In this document: piece by piece, positions 24,340 to 32,315 of the stretch
How the letters are laid out: each line of letters opens with the position of its first letter
Position numbering within the stretch: position 1 is the first letter of the stretch
From: CAWDCV01 sp963728125
GTDB taxonomy: Bacteria; Actinomycetota; Actinomycetes; CAWDCV01
NCBI GenBank assembly: GCA_963728125.1
Contig: CAVSIZ010000018.1
Span: 62,001-126,000 of the forward strand
Direction: 5' to 3'
Length of the DNA stretch: 64,000 bases
Notes under the pieces: generated by a model
The model's input: the letters and a program-made list of their open reading frames with translations, nothing else
Database searches by the model: none
Told to the model about the DNA's origin: nothing
Made by a program: the position numbers and the translations under genes

Positions 24340-25866
24340 ATGGCGAAGACTTCGGAGCGGCCGAGCCGACGAGCGAAGACCGAGCGAGATGGCGAGCGTG
24401 ATCACGTGACAGCGGAACGGCCGAGCGAACGAGCGAGAACCGAGCGCGACCAAACAACGGAGTACGACTACGACATGCTCGTCATCGGGTCCGGGCCCGG
24501 TGGACAGAAGGCAGCGATCGCGGCCGCGAAACTCGGCCGGCGTGCCGCCGTGGTCGAGCGCCGTCAGATGGTGGGCGGCGTGTGCATCAACACGGGCACC
24601 ATCCCGTCCAAGACGCTGCGCGAGGCCGTCATCTACCTGACGGGCCTCAACATGCGCGATCTCTACGGCGCGAGCTACCGGGTCAAGAGCAACATCACCG
24701 TCCAGGACCTTCTCTCGCGCACCCAGCACGTGATCGGTCGGGAGATCGAGATCATCCGGAGTCAGCTGTTCCGCAATCACGTCGAGCTCCTGCACGGGAT
24801 GGCCAGCTTTGTCGACGACCACACGGTTGCGGTGTGCGCACCTGACGGTCGCGTCGAGCGGGAGGTAACGGCCGAGCACATCGTTGTTGCGACGGGAACC
24901 AAGCCGGCGCGCCCAGACAGCGTGGACTTCGACGAGAAGCGCATCGTCGACTCCGACGGCATCCTCAACCTCGAGCGGATCCCCGACTCGATGGTCGTTG
25001 TGGGGGCAGGCGTCATCGGCATCGAGTACGCGTCCATGTTCGCTGCACTAGGGACGCGGGTGACCGTGATCGAGCAGCGCGACAAGATGATCGACTTCTG
25101 CGACGACGAGATCGTCGAGGCGCTGAAGTTCCACCTGCGCGACCTGTCGGTGACGTTCCGGATGGGCGAGAAGGTCGCCAAGGTCGAGTCCAACGAGCGC
25201 GGGACCGTCACCACCCTGGAAAGCGGAAAGAAGATCCCCGCCGACACCGTGATGTACTCCGCCGGCCGGCAGGGGATGACCGAGCCGCTCAAGCTCGAGA
25301 ACGCCGGCCTCACCGCGGACAATCGCGGCCGCATCAAGGTCGGCACGGACTTCCGCACCGAGGTGGATCACATCTGGGCGGTGGGTGACGTCATCGGCTT
25401 CCCGGCCCTCGCCGCGACGTCGATGGAGCAAGGCCGGCTTGCCGCCTACCACGCCTTCGAGGAGCCCTCGAACAGCCTGCTCGAGCTCCAGCCGATCGGG
25501 ATCTACACGATCCCCGAGATCAGCTACTGCGGGAAGACCGAGGACCAGCTCACCCAGTCATCCGTGCCGTACGAGGTTGGCATCTCGCGATACCGCGAGC
25601 TGGCCCGCGGACAGATCGTCGGCGACTCGTATGGCATGCTCAAGCTGCTCGTGTCGACCGACACCCGGCATCTGCTCGGCGTGCACGTGTTCGGCACCAA
25701 CGCGAGCGAGCTCGTACACACCGGGCAGGCGATCATGACCTGCGGCGGCACGATCGATCACCTCGTCGACACGGTGTTCAACTACCCGACGCTGTCAGAG
25801 GCGTACAAGGTCGCGGCACTGGACGCCTTCAACAAGATGCGCGCGGTGGAGCGCTACAGCGTCTGA
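24340..25866 (+). CDS. sthA: Soluble pyridine nucleotide transhydrogenase (Si-specific)
   Basis: This 508-residue flavoprotein exchanges reducing equivalents between NADPH and NAD. The FAD site VIGSGPGGQKAAIAAAKLG begins near residue 48, NAD(P) binding is VVVGAGVIGIEYASMF, and the second FAD motif is HIWAVGDVIGFPALAATSM. In GGVCINTGTIPSKTLREAV only one cysteine is present where disulfide reductases have CxxxxC, as in SthA and unlike lipoamide dehydrogenase. The first 45 residues are a charged, low-complexity extension built from a 20-residue duplication. ATG 24340 lacks a ribosome site; a later start close to the FAD fold cannot be excluded. Confidence 0.9.
   Translation: MAKTSERPSRRAKTERDGERDHVTAERPSERARTERDQTTEYDYDMLVIGSGPGGQKAAIAAAKLGRRAAVVERRQMVGGVCINTGTIPSKTLREAVIYLTGLNMRDLYGASYRVKSNITVQDLLSRTQHVIGREIEIIRSQLFRNHVELLHGMASFVDDHTVAVCAPDGRVEREVTAEHIVVATGTKPARPDSVDFDEKRIVDSDGILNLERIPDSMVVVGAGVIGIEYASMFAALGTRVTVIEQRDKMIDFCDDEIVEALKFHLRDLSVTFRMGEKVAKVESNERGTVTTLESGKKIPADTVMYSAGRQGMTEPLKLENAGLTADNRGRIKVGTDFRTEVDHIWAVGDVIGFPALAATSMEQGRLAAYHAFEEPSNSLLELQPIGIYTIPEISYCGKTEDQLTQSSVPYEVGISRYRELARGQIVGDSYGMLKLLVSTDTRHLLGVHVFGTNASELVHTGQAIMTCGGTIDHLVDTVFNYPTLSEAYKVAALDAFNKMRAVERYSV
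24355..24451 (+). repeat. 60-bp-spaced direct duplication inside the sthA 5' end
   Basis: Segments starting at about 24358 and 24418 are imperfect copies offset by exactly 60 bp. Each contains CGGCCGAGC, ACGAGCGA and ACCGAGCG in the same order. At protein level ERPSRRAKTERDGERD is repeated as ERPSERARTERDQTTE. The 60-bp period keeps the frame, adding 20 residues. Confidence 0.7.
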
Positions 25867-25905
25867 TCAGCGCCTACCTGCTCTGCACCCGCGTCCCAGG
25901 ATCAT

Positions 25906-25955
25906 GTGATGCCAATTCGCGAGACACGCCGTGCGGTTCTCGTGTCTGGCATCAC
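25906..25955. repeat. 50-bp hairpin repeat, copy 1
   Basis: GTGATGCCA (25906-25914) pairs with TGGCATCAC (25947-25955), with inner GAGACACG/CGTGTCT pairing. The whole 50-bp unit recurs at 27062-27111 in the same orientation, with most differences in the loop region. Copy 1 lies 39 bp after the sthA stop and may also act as its terminator. Confidence 0.8.
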
Positions 25956-26061
25956 TCCGTGAGGGGTGACTGAGCCGGCTACGCGTGGCCGGGTCGCTGG
26001 GCACGCCGGTTGGCTGTGGATGCGCAACATGCACAGGGCTATGACGGCGCAATGCTGCAAC

Positions 26062-27051
26062 ATGTCTTTCCTCGACCCAGTTCCCGAGCGCATGGTGGGT
26101 CGGCCTTTTCGCTTGAGTGATGCCGTCAACTCGGGCGTGTCGATGGCCGAGCTCTCGGGGCCGCTGTGGCGGGCGCCCTCTCATGGCGTACGTATGTGGG
26201 ATGGCCTCGCCGCCGACGACCCGGTCGTTCGAATTCGGGTCGTGGCGGCAACCCTCCCGTCGGATGCAGTGATCACCGGGTGGGCTGCTGCCTACCTGCT
26301 GGGTGTGCAGTGGCTCGACGGACGAGACCTCACGACCTCCGACGACGCCCTGCTGGACGTTGTCGTACTCCGCAATCGCGATCGGCCACCGCTACGCCGC
26401 CGAGGCCTTCGGACGCTCCGCAGCGCAGTCGACGTTGAGGACGTCGTCATGGCGGACGGGTTGTGTGTTACTCACCCGGTGCGTACCGCGTTCGAGCTGC
26501 TGCGTTCATTGCCGCTAGTCGAGGCAGTGGCATCCGTCGACGCAATGCTCACTGCCGGGCTCACGACTGTGAACGAGCTCGCAGACTACGTCAGGCAACG
26601 ACCGAGATGGCGGGGCGTGCCGCATGCGCGGCGCGTGCTCGGGCTCGTCGTCCCTGGCGCAGAGTCGCCCATGGAATCGCGACTGCGGTTGATCTGGATT
26701 CGCGGTGGTCTGCCTCGACCACTGGTGAACGTGCCGCTGTACGACCGAGACACGGGATACCTGCTGGGACGACCGGATCTCCTCGACGACGAGGCGGGCG
26801 TTGCCGTGGAGTACGACGGTGCGCACCACCGCGGCCCCGATCAGCATCGTGCCGACAACGCGCGCGAACACAGGCTCGAGCAGGCCGGGCTGATCGTTAT
26901 CCGTTTCGACAACCAGGACACGCTTCGAACTCAAGCCCGCACGCTCGCCGTGATGCAGGAAGCACGTCAACGAGGGCTCCGTCGAGACCGTCGCCACGAT
27001 GGGTGGTCGCGTTCGAACGTCCCATGGTGGTTCGACGTGAACGGGCCCTGA
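26062..27051 (+). CDS. AbiEi/DUF559-type protein with a Vsr-like nuclease domain
   Basis: The N-terminal half resembles the antitoxin-like AbiEi proteins common in actinomycetes: FRLSDAVNSGVSMAELSG, then WRAPSHGVRMWDG, VITGWAAAYLLGVQW and VTHPVRTAFELLRSLPLVEAV. The C-terminal 130 residues carry a DUF559/Vsr-like restriction fold: ESRLRLIWIRGGLPRP, VAVEYDGAHHRGPDQHRADN with acidic catalytic-type residues, and GLIVIRFDNQD. About 329 residues from ATG 26062; earlier in-frame ATGs (26041, 26020) and a GTG (25966) are possible. No partner AbiEii toxin is adjacent. The gene is bracketed by two near-identical 50-bp repeats, which suggests it arrived as a unit. Confidence 0.75.
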   Translation: MSFLDPVPERMVGRPFRLSDAVNSGVSMAELSGPLWRAPSHGVRMWDGLAADDPVVRIRVVAATLPSDAVITGWAAAYLLGVQWLDGRDLTTSDDALLDVVVLRNRDRPPLRRRGLRTLRSAVDVEDVVMADGLCVTHPVRTAFELLRSLPLVEAVASVDAMLTAGLTTVNELADYVRQRPRWRGVPHARRVLGLVVPGAESPMESRLRLIWIRGGLPRPLVNVPLYDRDTGYLLGRPDLLDDEAGVAVEYDGAHHRGPDQHRADNAREHRLEQAGLIVIRFDNQDTLRTQARTLAVMQEARQRGLRRDRRHDGWSRSNVPWWFDVNGP

Positions 27052-27061
27052 CGTTCCCCAA

Positions 27062-27111
27062 GTGATGCCAATCCTCGCGACACGCCGTGCAGAGGGCGTG
27101 TCTGGCATCAC
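27062..27111. repeat. 50-bp hairpin repeat, copy 2
   Basis: GTGATGCCA (27062-27070) pairs with TGGCATCAC (27103-27111), with CGACACG and CGTGTCT inside. It is a direct copy of 25906-25955. It lies between the converging AbiEi-like and MFS genes, 10 bp and 4 bp from their stops, so it can also terminate both. Confidence 0.8.
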
Positions 27112-27115
27112 ACGA

Positions 27116-28543
27116 TCATGAAGGGGCGGGCGACAGGGTCGGCTGCGACCGAGGCGCGCGGACGCGTGGCGCGACGAGAACGCCCAGGATGCCGATCACC
27201 ACCATGACGGCCCAGATGATCGCGAACGTGGCCGGCGGCGCGTCGCCGCCACGTGCCCCCGCGGCGAAGATCGCGCCGGCTGCGCCGATCGACAGGATGC
27301 TGCCGAGCGCGTCGCACAGCTGTAGCGCCGCAGAATTCGCGCCCTGGTCGGCCACTGGCGACTGCTCGAGGAGGAGCACGCTCAGGCTGGCCATGCCGAG
27401 CCCCATGCCGACGCCACCGAACGTCCACGCGAGCGCCGCGACAACGACGGGGACGCCGGGCAGCAGGACGAGGGCAACGGAAGCGATGCTCAACGTGATG
27501 AAGGCGTTCCCGATCTGCACGAGCCGCGGCCGCGGCCAGCGGTTGCGGGGACGACCCTGATACCAAGAGCCGAACGCCCAGCCCAGCGCGCCGCCGGTGA
27601 GGGTCAGGCCAGCCAACGTGGTCGACAGGCCGCGCTGCTCGATGAGCATGAGCGGGATGAACGTCTCCGCACCGAAGAACGCCGCCGCCATCACGCCGCG
27701 CATGATCACGATCGTCGGGAGCCCACGCCGTAGCCGTGCTGCCCCAGCTGGCAGCAGTCGGGGCACGCTCGGAGCCAGCAGGGCGACTCCCGCCGCGGCG
27801 ATGAGCAGGCTGATCCACGCGAGGTGGGTTCCGGCGTACTGCAGCAGCGCCGCACCGATGGCCGCAGCAAGCGCGAACAGCTTGCGACCCCGGCGGGTCG
27901 GCTCGGCGGCGGCGGACGACGCCGGCAGCTGGCGCAGGCCGGGAACGATGAGCCACAGGGCGGGCAGGACGAGCGGCGGTACGAGCAGGAACACCAGCCG
28001 CCAGGACAGCGAATCCGCGAGGAAACCGGCGACGGCCGGCCCGACGATGGACGGCAGCACCCATGCGCTCGACATCGCCGAGAACGCCCGCGGGCGCATC
28101 TGCTCCGGGTAGAACCGTCCCACCACGACGTAGATCGCCACGATCACCAGGCCGAGACCCAACCCCTGGACAGCGCGGCCGAGGATCAGGACCGGCATCG
28201 ACACCGCGCCGCCCGAGATCAGCAACCCAACCGTGAACGCCGCCACGCCGGTGGTCAGCGGCGCCGTCGGGCCGCGCCGGTCCGACCACTCGCCGGACAG
28301 GACCATCGTGAACAGGCTGGTCGTGAGGAATGCGCTGAACGCCCACGCGAACAGCGGCAGGCCATCCAGATCGCGGGCCGCGACGGGCATCGCGGTCGCC
28401 ACGGCCATCGCCTCGAACGCGATCAGGAACACGACGGCAACGATGCCGATCGTCATTCGCCGGTAGCCCGGGGAGAAGACCCCCACGGTCGGCGAGACAG
28501 GCGACGAGCTGCTGCTGACGACCTCGCTGCTCGCGCTACTCAT
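27116..28543 (-). CDS. MFS transporter, multidrug efflux type
   Basis: This 475-residue membrane protein has a polar N-terminus rich in Ser (about 28 residues) and about 12-14 TM helices. The MFS motif A is seen as GEWSDRRGPTAPL after TM2, and motif C-like GPAVAGFLADSLSWRLVFLL in TM5-6 marks drug:H+ antiporters. ILGRAVQGLGLGLVIVAIYVVVG is the TM4 region with the conserved Arg. It exports an unknown compound by proton exchange. It stands alone, facing the AbiEi-like gene; a regulator is not adjacent. Confidence 0.9.
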   Translation of the reverse strand: MSSASSEVVSSSSSPVSPTVGVFSPGYRRMTIGIVAVVFLIAFEAMAVATAMPVAARDLDGLPLFAWAFSAFLTTSLFTMVLSGEWSDRRGPTAPLTTGVAAFTVGLLISGGAVSMPVLILGRAVQGLGLGLVIVAIYVVVGRFYPEQMRPRAFSAMSSAWVLPSIVGPAVAGFLADSLSWRLVFLLVPPLVLPALWLIVPGLRQLPASSAAAEPTRRGRKLFALAAAIGAALLQYAGTHLAWISLLIAAAGVALLAPSVPRLLPAGAARLRRGLPTIVIMRGVMAAAFFGAETFIPLMLIEQRGLSTTLAGLTLTGGALGWAFGSWYQGRPRNRWPRPRLVQIGNAFITLSIASVALVLLPGVPVVVAALAWTFGGVGMGLGMASLSVLLLEQSPVADQGANSAALQLCDALGSILSIGAAGAIFAAGARGGDAPPATFAIIWAVMVVIGILGVLVAPRVRAPRSQPTLSPAPS

Positions 28544-28604
28544 TGGTCAGAGGCTAGCGAGGCACGTGGTCCTTACGCCTCCGACTTTCGACGTACGCCA
28601 CCAG

Positions 28605-28656
28605 TCTCGTGTCAGAACGTCGCGCGGCTATAGCCGCGCGAGAGCCTGACACGAGA
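28605..28656 (-). terminator. Nested palindrome immediately after the DUF3039 gene
   Basis: TCTCGTGTCAG (28605-28615) pairs with CTGACACGAGA (28646-28656). Inside is a perfect 20-bp palindrome, CGCGCGGCTATAGCCGCGCG (28621-28640). The structure touches the stop codon of the minus-strand DUF3039 gene and most likely terminates it, but it could also extrude as a cruciform. Confidence 0.65.
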
Positions 28657-28956
28657 TCAGGTTTTGTCGTCGCCGTCCTTGCCCTTGGGCAGCGACTCCC
28701 AGATCTCCTTGCACTCCGGGCAGACCGGGAAGCGCTGCGGATCGCGGCTCGGCACCCAGACCTTGCCGCACAGCGCGATCACCGGCGTGCCCATCACCAT
28801 GGCCTCGGTGAGCTTGTCCTTCGGCACGTAGTGCGAGAACCGCTCGTGGTCGCCCTCGTCCGGGCGGTAGTCGGTCCGCTCCTCGGTGATCGTGCCCAGG
28901 CCACGGTCGGTGGACGGGCTGTCCGGTGGCTCGAGCGGCTCAGCAGGCGAGGTCAT
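28657..28956 (-). CDS. DUF3039 domain protein
   Basis: This 99-residue protein is of a family restricted to actinomycetes with unknown function. The conserved core is HERFSHYVPKDKLTEAMVMGTPVIALCGKVWVPSRDP followed by FPVCPECKEIW; the cysteines (ALCG and CPEC) look like a zinc-binding ribbon. The N-terminal 30 residues are acidic and Pro/Ser-rich. No membrane segment. It lies between the MFS and DUF2252 genes on the same strand, 19 nt after the latter's end in transcription order reversed, and has its own hairpin at the 3' side. Confidence 0.88.
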   Translation of the reverse strand: MTSPAEPLEPPDSPSTDRGLGTITEERTDYRPDEGDHERFSHYVPKDKLTEAMVMGTPVIALCGKVWVPSRDPQRFPVCPECKEIWESLPKGKDGDDKT

Positions 28957-28975
28957 GCCACGAGTCTAGGCTCGC

Positions 28976-30298
28976 CTATTTCGTGGGCTCGACGCCCGGG
29001 ATCTGCCCGTTGCGGAACGCCTCCACGAACAGCGCGTGGTCCTGGCCCACCCGCTCGCGGTACGCGAACGCGAAGTCGACGATGTCGCGGACGAACTCAT
29101 CGTCCTTGTCGCCGATCACGTCGACGATCGCGTCCTCGGTCTGGAAGTCGACCAGCGGGGTGTCCTCGGTGTCCCTGTCGGAGACGCAGTGCACCTTCGC
29201 CGTCGCACCACCCAGCTGGTGCAGCACAGTCCGCATCTCCTCCGGCTCGTCGACCGTGCTCCAGTCGAGATCGGCGACGTACGGCGAGAACTCCGCGACG
29301 ACGAACCCCACACCGCCGAGCTCCGTCCAGCCGAGCCACGGGTCGGCGTGCGCCTGCAGCGCCTTCTGCGACACCGCCGTGCGATGGCCGTGGTGGGCAA
29401 AGTACTCGCGCGCGTGCGGATCGTCGACGACGCGACTCGGCGCAGCGACATTGCCCTGCTTCATCGTCAGCACGACGTCGTTCTCCAGCGCCTGGGTGTG
29501 GCCTTCGACGAGCAAGCTGTACGCAGGCAGGCCGGCGCTGCCGATGCCGACGCCGGTGATGCCGACGACGTCCTTGAGCTCGTACGTCAGGCTGCCGAGC
29601 CGCTTCGACTCCGGAATCGTGTCCAGGTACGAGGCGTACGCCTTCTCGACCGACTTGCGCTCACGCCTGCCAAGCTCGCGTACCGTCGACGACTGCCGAA
29701 AGCGCCGCTGGTGGTGCTCGATCATCGACAGCTTCTCGAGCAGCTCGTAGCGCGTCGACAGCTGTGCGTTGAGCAGCGCCTCGCGAACGGCCCCCTCCGC
29801 GTTGTCCAGCGTCAGCGCCCACTCGTGGTCGCGGTCGCTGTCGACGAAGTGCCGCACCTGCTGGAGGTAGGCACGTAGGTAGGTGTCGAGCAAGTCGTCG
29901 ATCTGGCTGTCCGGCACCGCCTTGATCCGACCCATCAGCGCGACACTGGCCGCCATCCGGCGCAGATCCCAGGTGAATGAGCCGAGGTACGCCTCGTCGA
30001 AGTCGTTGACGTCGAAAACGAGACGGCCGGCGCCGTCCATGTATGTGCCGAAGTTCTCCGCGTGCAGGTCACCTTGGATCCAGACTCGCGACGTGCGTTC
30101 GTCTGCCCACGGATCGTCGTGCTCGACGGCGTCGGCGTAGAACACGCACGCCGAGCCGCGGTAGAACGCGACCGGATCCGCTGCCATCCGGCGGAACTTG
30201 CGCCGAAACGCGTCCGGGTCGTGCGCCATCAGATCGGAGAAGGCGTCGGTCAGAACCTCGACCAGTCGACCGGTGCGCACATCGTCGGTAGCGGGCAT
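28976..30298 (-). CDS. DUF2252 family protein
   Basis: This 440-residue cytoplasmic protein belongs to DUF2252, which has a protein-kinase/aminoglycoside-phosphotransferase related fold. Visible family motifs are FYRGSACVFYADAVE, VWIQGDLHAENFGTY (resembling the HGDxHxxN loop of APH enzymes), LVFDVNDFDEAYLGSFTWDLRRMAASV, and AYREVG-like YRERVGQDHALF near the end. The DLHAENFG and NDFDEA acids are consistent with Mg-ATP binding, but no substrate is known. ATG 30298 is 5 nt downstream of the yqgE stop, so the two are likely cotranscribed. Confidence 0.88.
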   Translation of the reverse strand: MPATDDVRTGRLVEVLTDAFSDLMAHDPDAFRRKFRRMAADPVAFYRGSACVFYADAVEHDDPWADERTSRVWIQGDLHAENFGTYMDGAGRLVFDVNDFDEAYLGSFTWDLRRMAASVALMGRIKAVPDSQIDDLLDTYLRAYLQQVRHFVDSDRDHEWALTLDNAEGAVREALLNAQLSTRYELLEKLSMIEHHQRRFRQSSTVRELGRRERKSVEKAYASYLDTIPESKRLGSLTYELKDVVGITGVGIGSAGLPAYSLLVEGHTQALENDVVLTMKQGNVAAPSRVVDDPHAREYFAHHGHRTAVSQKALQAHADPWLGWTELGGVGFVVAEFSPYVADLDWSTVDEPEEMRTVLHQLGGATAKVHCVSDRDTEDTPLVDFQTEDAIVDVIGDKDDEFVRDIVDFAFAYRERVGQDHALFVEAFRNGQIPGVEPTK

Positions 30299-30303
30299 GG
30301 TGC

Positions 30304-30861
30304 CTAGTTCAGCGTGGGATCGTCGGGAAAGGTAGCCAGCAGCGCCAGGTCACCGCTTTGCCGGCGCAGCACCGTGCGCCACAGCTCGCTCGGGTTGTCG
30401 GAGAACGCGTCGCCGCCTTCGGCATCGACGACGTACCACGCGCCCTCATCGATCTCGTCCTGCAGCTGGCCCGGCGACCAGCCGGCGTACCCGGCGAAGA
30501 TCCGCAGCGCACCGAGGCCGCTGACGAGTACCTCCGGCGGTGCGTCGAGGTCGATCAAGCCGACGCCGGCGTACAGCCGACGCCAACCGACCGGTTCCTC
30601 CTCACCGAGGACGTGCGCCAGACCGAGCGCGTTGTCGAGCGCGACTGGCCCGCCCTGGAACACCACGTCCGGCGAGCTGGTCCGCCCCGACCATGGCGGC
30701 AGCACGTCGCCGACACCCACGGCCGTCGGGCGGTTGACTACGACTCCGAGGGTCCCATCGCCATCGTGGTCGAGGACGAGCACGACGGCGCGGGCGAAGT
30801 TCGGATCGTTGAGCACCGGCGACGCGACGAGCAGGCGACCCGTCAGCTCGGCATCCGGCAT
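30304..30861 (-). CDS. YqgE/AlgH family protein (UPF0301)
   Basis: This 185-residue protein starts LTGRLLVASPVLNDPNFARAVVLVLDHD and continues GTLGVVVNRPT, then VFQGGPVALDNALGLAHV and IFAGYAGWSPGQLQDEI, all hallmarks of the AlgH/YqgE fold. The biochemical role in actinomycetes is unknown. It lies upstream of the DUF2252 gene in a short operon. The start at 30861 is the first ATG before the family N-terminus. Confidence 0.93.
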   Translation of the reverse strand: MPDAELTGRLLVASPVLNDPNFARAVVLVLDHDGDGTLGVVVNRPTAVGVGDVLPPWSGRTSSPDVVFQGGPVALDNALGLAHVLGEEEPVGWRRLYAGVGLIDLDAPPEVLVSGLGALRIFAGYAGWSPGQLQDEIDEGAWYVVDAEGGDAFSDNPSELWRTVLRRQSGDLALLATFPDDPTLN

Positions 30862-30895
30862 GGGGCCATTGTCGCGGACGGACGAACGCTCCGGG

Positions 30896-31276
30896 TCACC
30901 CGCCGGATCCGTACGGCCGGGTGATGATCTCGAGGTTGTGTCCGGAGGGATCTTCCCAATAGAGGCCGCGGCCGCCGTCGTTGGTGTTGACCTCGCCGGA
31001 CCGGCGATGTGACGGGTCGGCCCAGTACGTCAATCCGCGCTCGCGAATGCGCCCGAAGATCTCATCGAAATCTTTCTCGCTCACGAGAAAGGCGTAGTGC
31101 TGCGGATGCACCGGGCCACGGTCGTCGAAGTCCATCGACACGCCGTTGTCCATCTCGACAACCAGGAACGGGCCGTACGAGGTCGGTGCGTCGACGCCGA
31201 GGACCTCGGCGAGGAACGTCGCTGACTCCCGCTTGTCCCGTGCCGCAACGATGGTGTGGTTCAGCTGAACCGGCAT
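30896..31276 (-). CDS. VOC superfamily (glyoxalase-like) protein
   Basis: This 126-residue single-module VOC protein starts PVQLNHTIVAARDKRESATFLAEVLG with the usual metal-binding His. It continues GVSMDFDDRGPVHPQHYAFLVSEKDFDEIF and ends GLYWEDPSGHNLEIITRPYG, with the usual Glu in HNLEII. It could be a dioxygenase, epimerase or binding protein; the sequence does not decide. Its ATG lies 24 bp from the divergent phosphotransferase gene. Confidence 0.88.
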   Translation of the reverse strand: MPVQLNHTIVAARDKRESATFLAEVLGVDAPTSYGPFLVVEMDNGVSMDFDDRGPVHPQHYAFLVSEKDFDEIFGRIRERGLTYWADPSHRRSGEVNTNDGGRGLYWEDPSGHNLEIITRPYGSGG

Positions 31277-31300
31277 CAGAACTCCTTATGAGGTGGCCCT

Positions 31301-32308
31301 GTGGTCATGGAGCCGCTGCTCGATCGGATCACGAATGAGTTCGGCGTGTCGGTTCACTCGGCAACTCCGGTCCACGGCGGCCAAGATTCTTCCGCGACAG
31401 TCTGGCGTGCAGTGCTGACCGACGGGTCGAGCGCGGCCATCAAAGCTACGCGTCGGGCTTCCCCGGGCGCCCTCCTCGTGCAGCGCCACCTCGGGGATTG
31501 CGGAGTGCCCGGCATCGTCATTCCGCTGCTCACCCGGTCCGGCGCGCCGGTGGCTGTTATCGACGAGGTCCAGGTGTCCGTGCAGCCGTGGATATCAGGA
31601 CGCCGAGGCGCTGCCGGCGGCCTCAGCGAGGCGCAGTGGCGAACCTTCGGCGAGCTACTGGCCCAGGTTCACGCAGTGTGCCTGCCCATCGAGCTACAGG
31701 AACAGGTCCCGGCAGAGACGTACGTCCCGGTCGCGGCCGAATCGGCACGCCACCTCCAGCAGTACGTCCCCGCGAGGCAGGACGATGGCGCCGACGATCT
31801 GATCCGTGCCCTGATCGAGGAGTGGCGGGCCGCGAGCGGCCGCATAGCGATTCTGCTCGACGCTGTCGAGAAGCTCGCTGCCGAATCACGTCAGCGGTCG
31901 ATACCCGGCGTCCTCTGTCATGGCGACGCCCACATCGCCAACGTGCTCATCGACGAGCACCAGGCGCTATGGCTCCTCGACTGGGACACGCTCGTCATCG
32001 CCCCACCCGAGCGGGACCTGATGTTCGTCATCGACGGGGTTCTGGCGGACGCGCTCGTCACAGCCGAGCAGCAGGCGTGGTTCTTCGAGGGCTACGGACG
32101 ACACGACGTCGACCCTGCACTGCTGGCGTACTACCGCTGCGACTGGGCGCTGCAGGATCTGTCCGACTTCGCCGAGCGAGTCCTCCATCCCGAGGACTGG
32201 CCGGACGACCGGCGAGAGGAAGCGTTGCGCTTCTTCCGCAGCCTGTTCTGGCCAACCGGAATCGTGGAGCTCGCGCTCGCCGCGCTCCGACAGCTCGATC
32301 GCGCCTGA
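31301..32308 (+). CDS. Aminoglycoside-phosphotransferase-like kinase
   Basis: This 335-residue protein has the APH fold: an N-lobe with WRAVLTDGSSAAIKATR (the ATP-binding Lys), the catalytic loop VLCHGDAHIANVLI near residue 205 and the metal-binding ALWLLDWDTL. The C-terminus ends in a helical segment (ALQDLSDFAERVLHPEDW). Many such proteins phosphorylate small hydroxylated molecules and are not resistance enzymes. GTG 31301 has GAGG at 7 nt; ATG 31307 is too far from it. It faces the ArsR-SRPBCC gene with 7 bp between stops. Confidence 0.85.
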   Translation: MVMEPLLDRITNEFGVSVHSATPVHGGQDSSATVWRAVLTDGSSAAIKATRRASPGALLVQRHLGDCGVPGIVIPLLTRSGAPVAVIDEVQVSVQPWISGRRGAAGGLSEAQWRTFGELLAQVHAVCLPIELQEQVPAETYVPVAAESARHLQQYVPARQDDGADDLIRALIEEWRAASGRIAILLDAVEKLAAESRQRSIPGVLCHGDAHIANVLIDEHQALWLLDWDTLVIAPPERDLMFVIDGVLADALVTAEQQAWFFEGYGRHDVDPALLAYYRCDWALQDLSDFAERVLHPEDWPDDRREEALRFFRSLFWPTGIVELALAALRQLDRA

Positions 32309-32315
32309 CCCGCGG

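Noticed and set aside
22823..24457. 544-codon open frame on the minus strand
   Set aside because: It is antisense to the amylosucrase-like gene and has arginine- and glycine-heavy, motif-free composition typical of high-GC shadow frames.
25906..27111. Insertion sequence with terminal repeats
   Set aside because: The 50-bp units are direct, not inverted, copies of a palindrome, and the gene between them has no transposase motif; I see no target-site duplication.
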